Source: JBBRZM01 sp963813635 (GTDB lineage: Bacteria > Actinomycetota > Acidimicrobiia > IMCC26256 > JBBRZM01). From it: a DNA stretch of 64,000 nucleotides. Positions 63,937 to 64,000 of the stretch are shown one piece after another. The stretch spans positions 310,001 through 374,000 of the forward strand of contig CAWEZO010000007.1 of assembly GCA_963813635.1 (NCBI GenBank). Direction: 5' to 3'. How positions within the stretch are numbered: position 1 is the stretch's first letter; every line of letters begins with the position of its first letter. Both the position numbers and the translations under genes were made by a program. Under the pieces are notes generated by a model. The model did no database searches, had not been told where the DNA came from, and saw only the letters and a program-made list of their open reading frames with translations.

Positions 63937-64000
63937 GTGCCCCCCTGTCTGCTCTCGGTCCCGGGGGCAGGAAGGTAGCCGATTACAGACGATTGTTCCC

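Overview
The window is high-GC DNA with short intergenic gaps and many GTG and TTG starts. It looks like a chromosomal piece of an actinobacterium, most plausibly an Acidimicrobiia-type lineage. The clues are an SOS box of the actinobacterial type in front of an imuA-imuB-dnaE2 mutasome, a mycothiol-conjugate amidase, a wax ester/diacylglycerol acyltransferase, a luciferase-like oxidoreductase, several acyl-CoA dehydrogenases, a GNAT/acyl-CoA-synthetase fusion, a CtpE-like P-type ATPase and class III nucleotide cyclases. The lineage is inferred from gene content. I see no rRNA, tRNA, CRISPR array, prophage or insertion sequence.

Layout. 0-9.4 kb: glycerophospholipid genes (plsC, gpsA), a nucleotide cyclase, a GH38 alpha-mannosidase, an ammonium transporter, an RpiB-like isomerase and a GYD protein. 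9.4-17.7 kb: rnhB, two small enzyme-like genes, then the SOS-boxed translesion cassette and a CPBP-type membrane protein. 17.8-22.6 kb: four co-directional membrane genes (MgtE-like transporter, PhoU/TrkA-C protein, NfeD protease, slipin). 22.7-29.8 kb: GNAT-ACS fusion, CtpE-like ATPase and a VanW protein. 29.9-49 kb: mostly lipid and detoxification metabolism (acyl-CoA dehydrogenase, phosphotransferase, Mca, SCP2, thiolase, quinone reductase, WS/DGAT, DsbA-like, PAP2, luciferase-like, haloalkane-dehalogenase-like), plus a second cyclase and a secreted HAF/DUF4214 protein. 49-56.5 kb: a 2OG-oxygenase-like gene, an acyl-CoA dehydrogenase, then a damaged signalling and protease region. 56.6-64 kb: etfBA, a nitrobindin-like gene, a hydrolase, exonuclease III and a large penicillin acylase-family protein.

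The genes fit an aerobic, lipid-degrading heterotroph. Acyl-CoA dehydrogenases feed electrons to EtfBA, thiolase closes beta-oxidation, WS/DGAT stores lipid, and Mca/mycothiol handles electrophiles.

Two features stand out. First, compact hairpins of about 50-53 bp sit just downstream of genes, and some are near-identical copies: two inverted copies 16 kb apart with a compensatory base-pair change, and two perfect tandem copies at 49.8 kb. Second, many genes carry frame breaks that are mostly single-base insertions, very dense at 30.1-31.9 kb. Between 51.3 and 56.3 kb several neighbouring genes appear to lack internal segments that include catalytic residues. These breaks may be consensus errors, true decay or both, so products in those stretches are reconstructed across frames.
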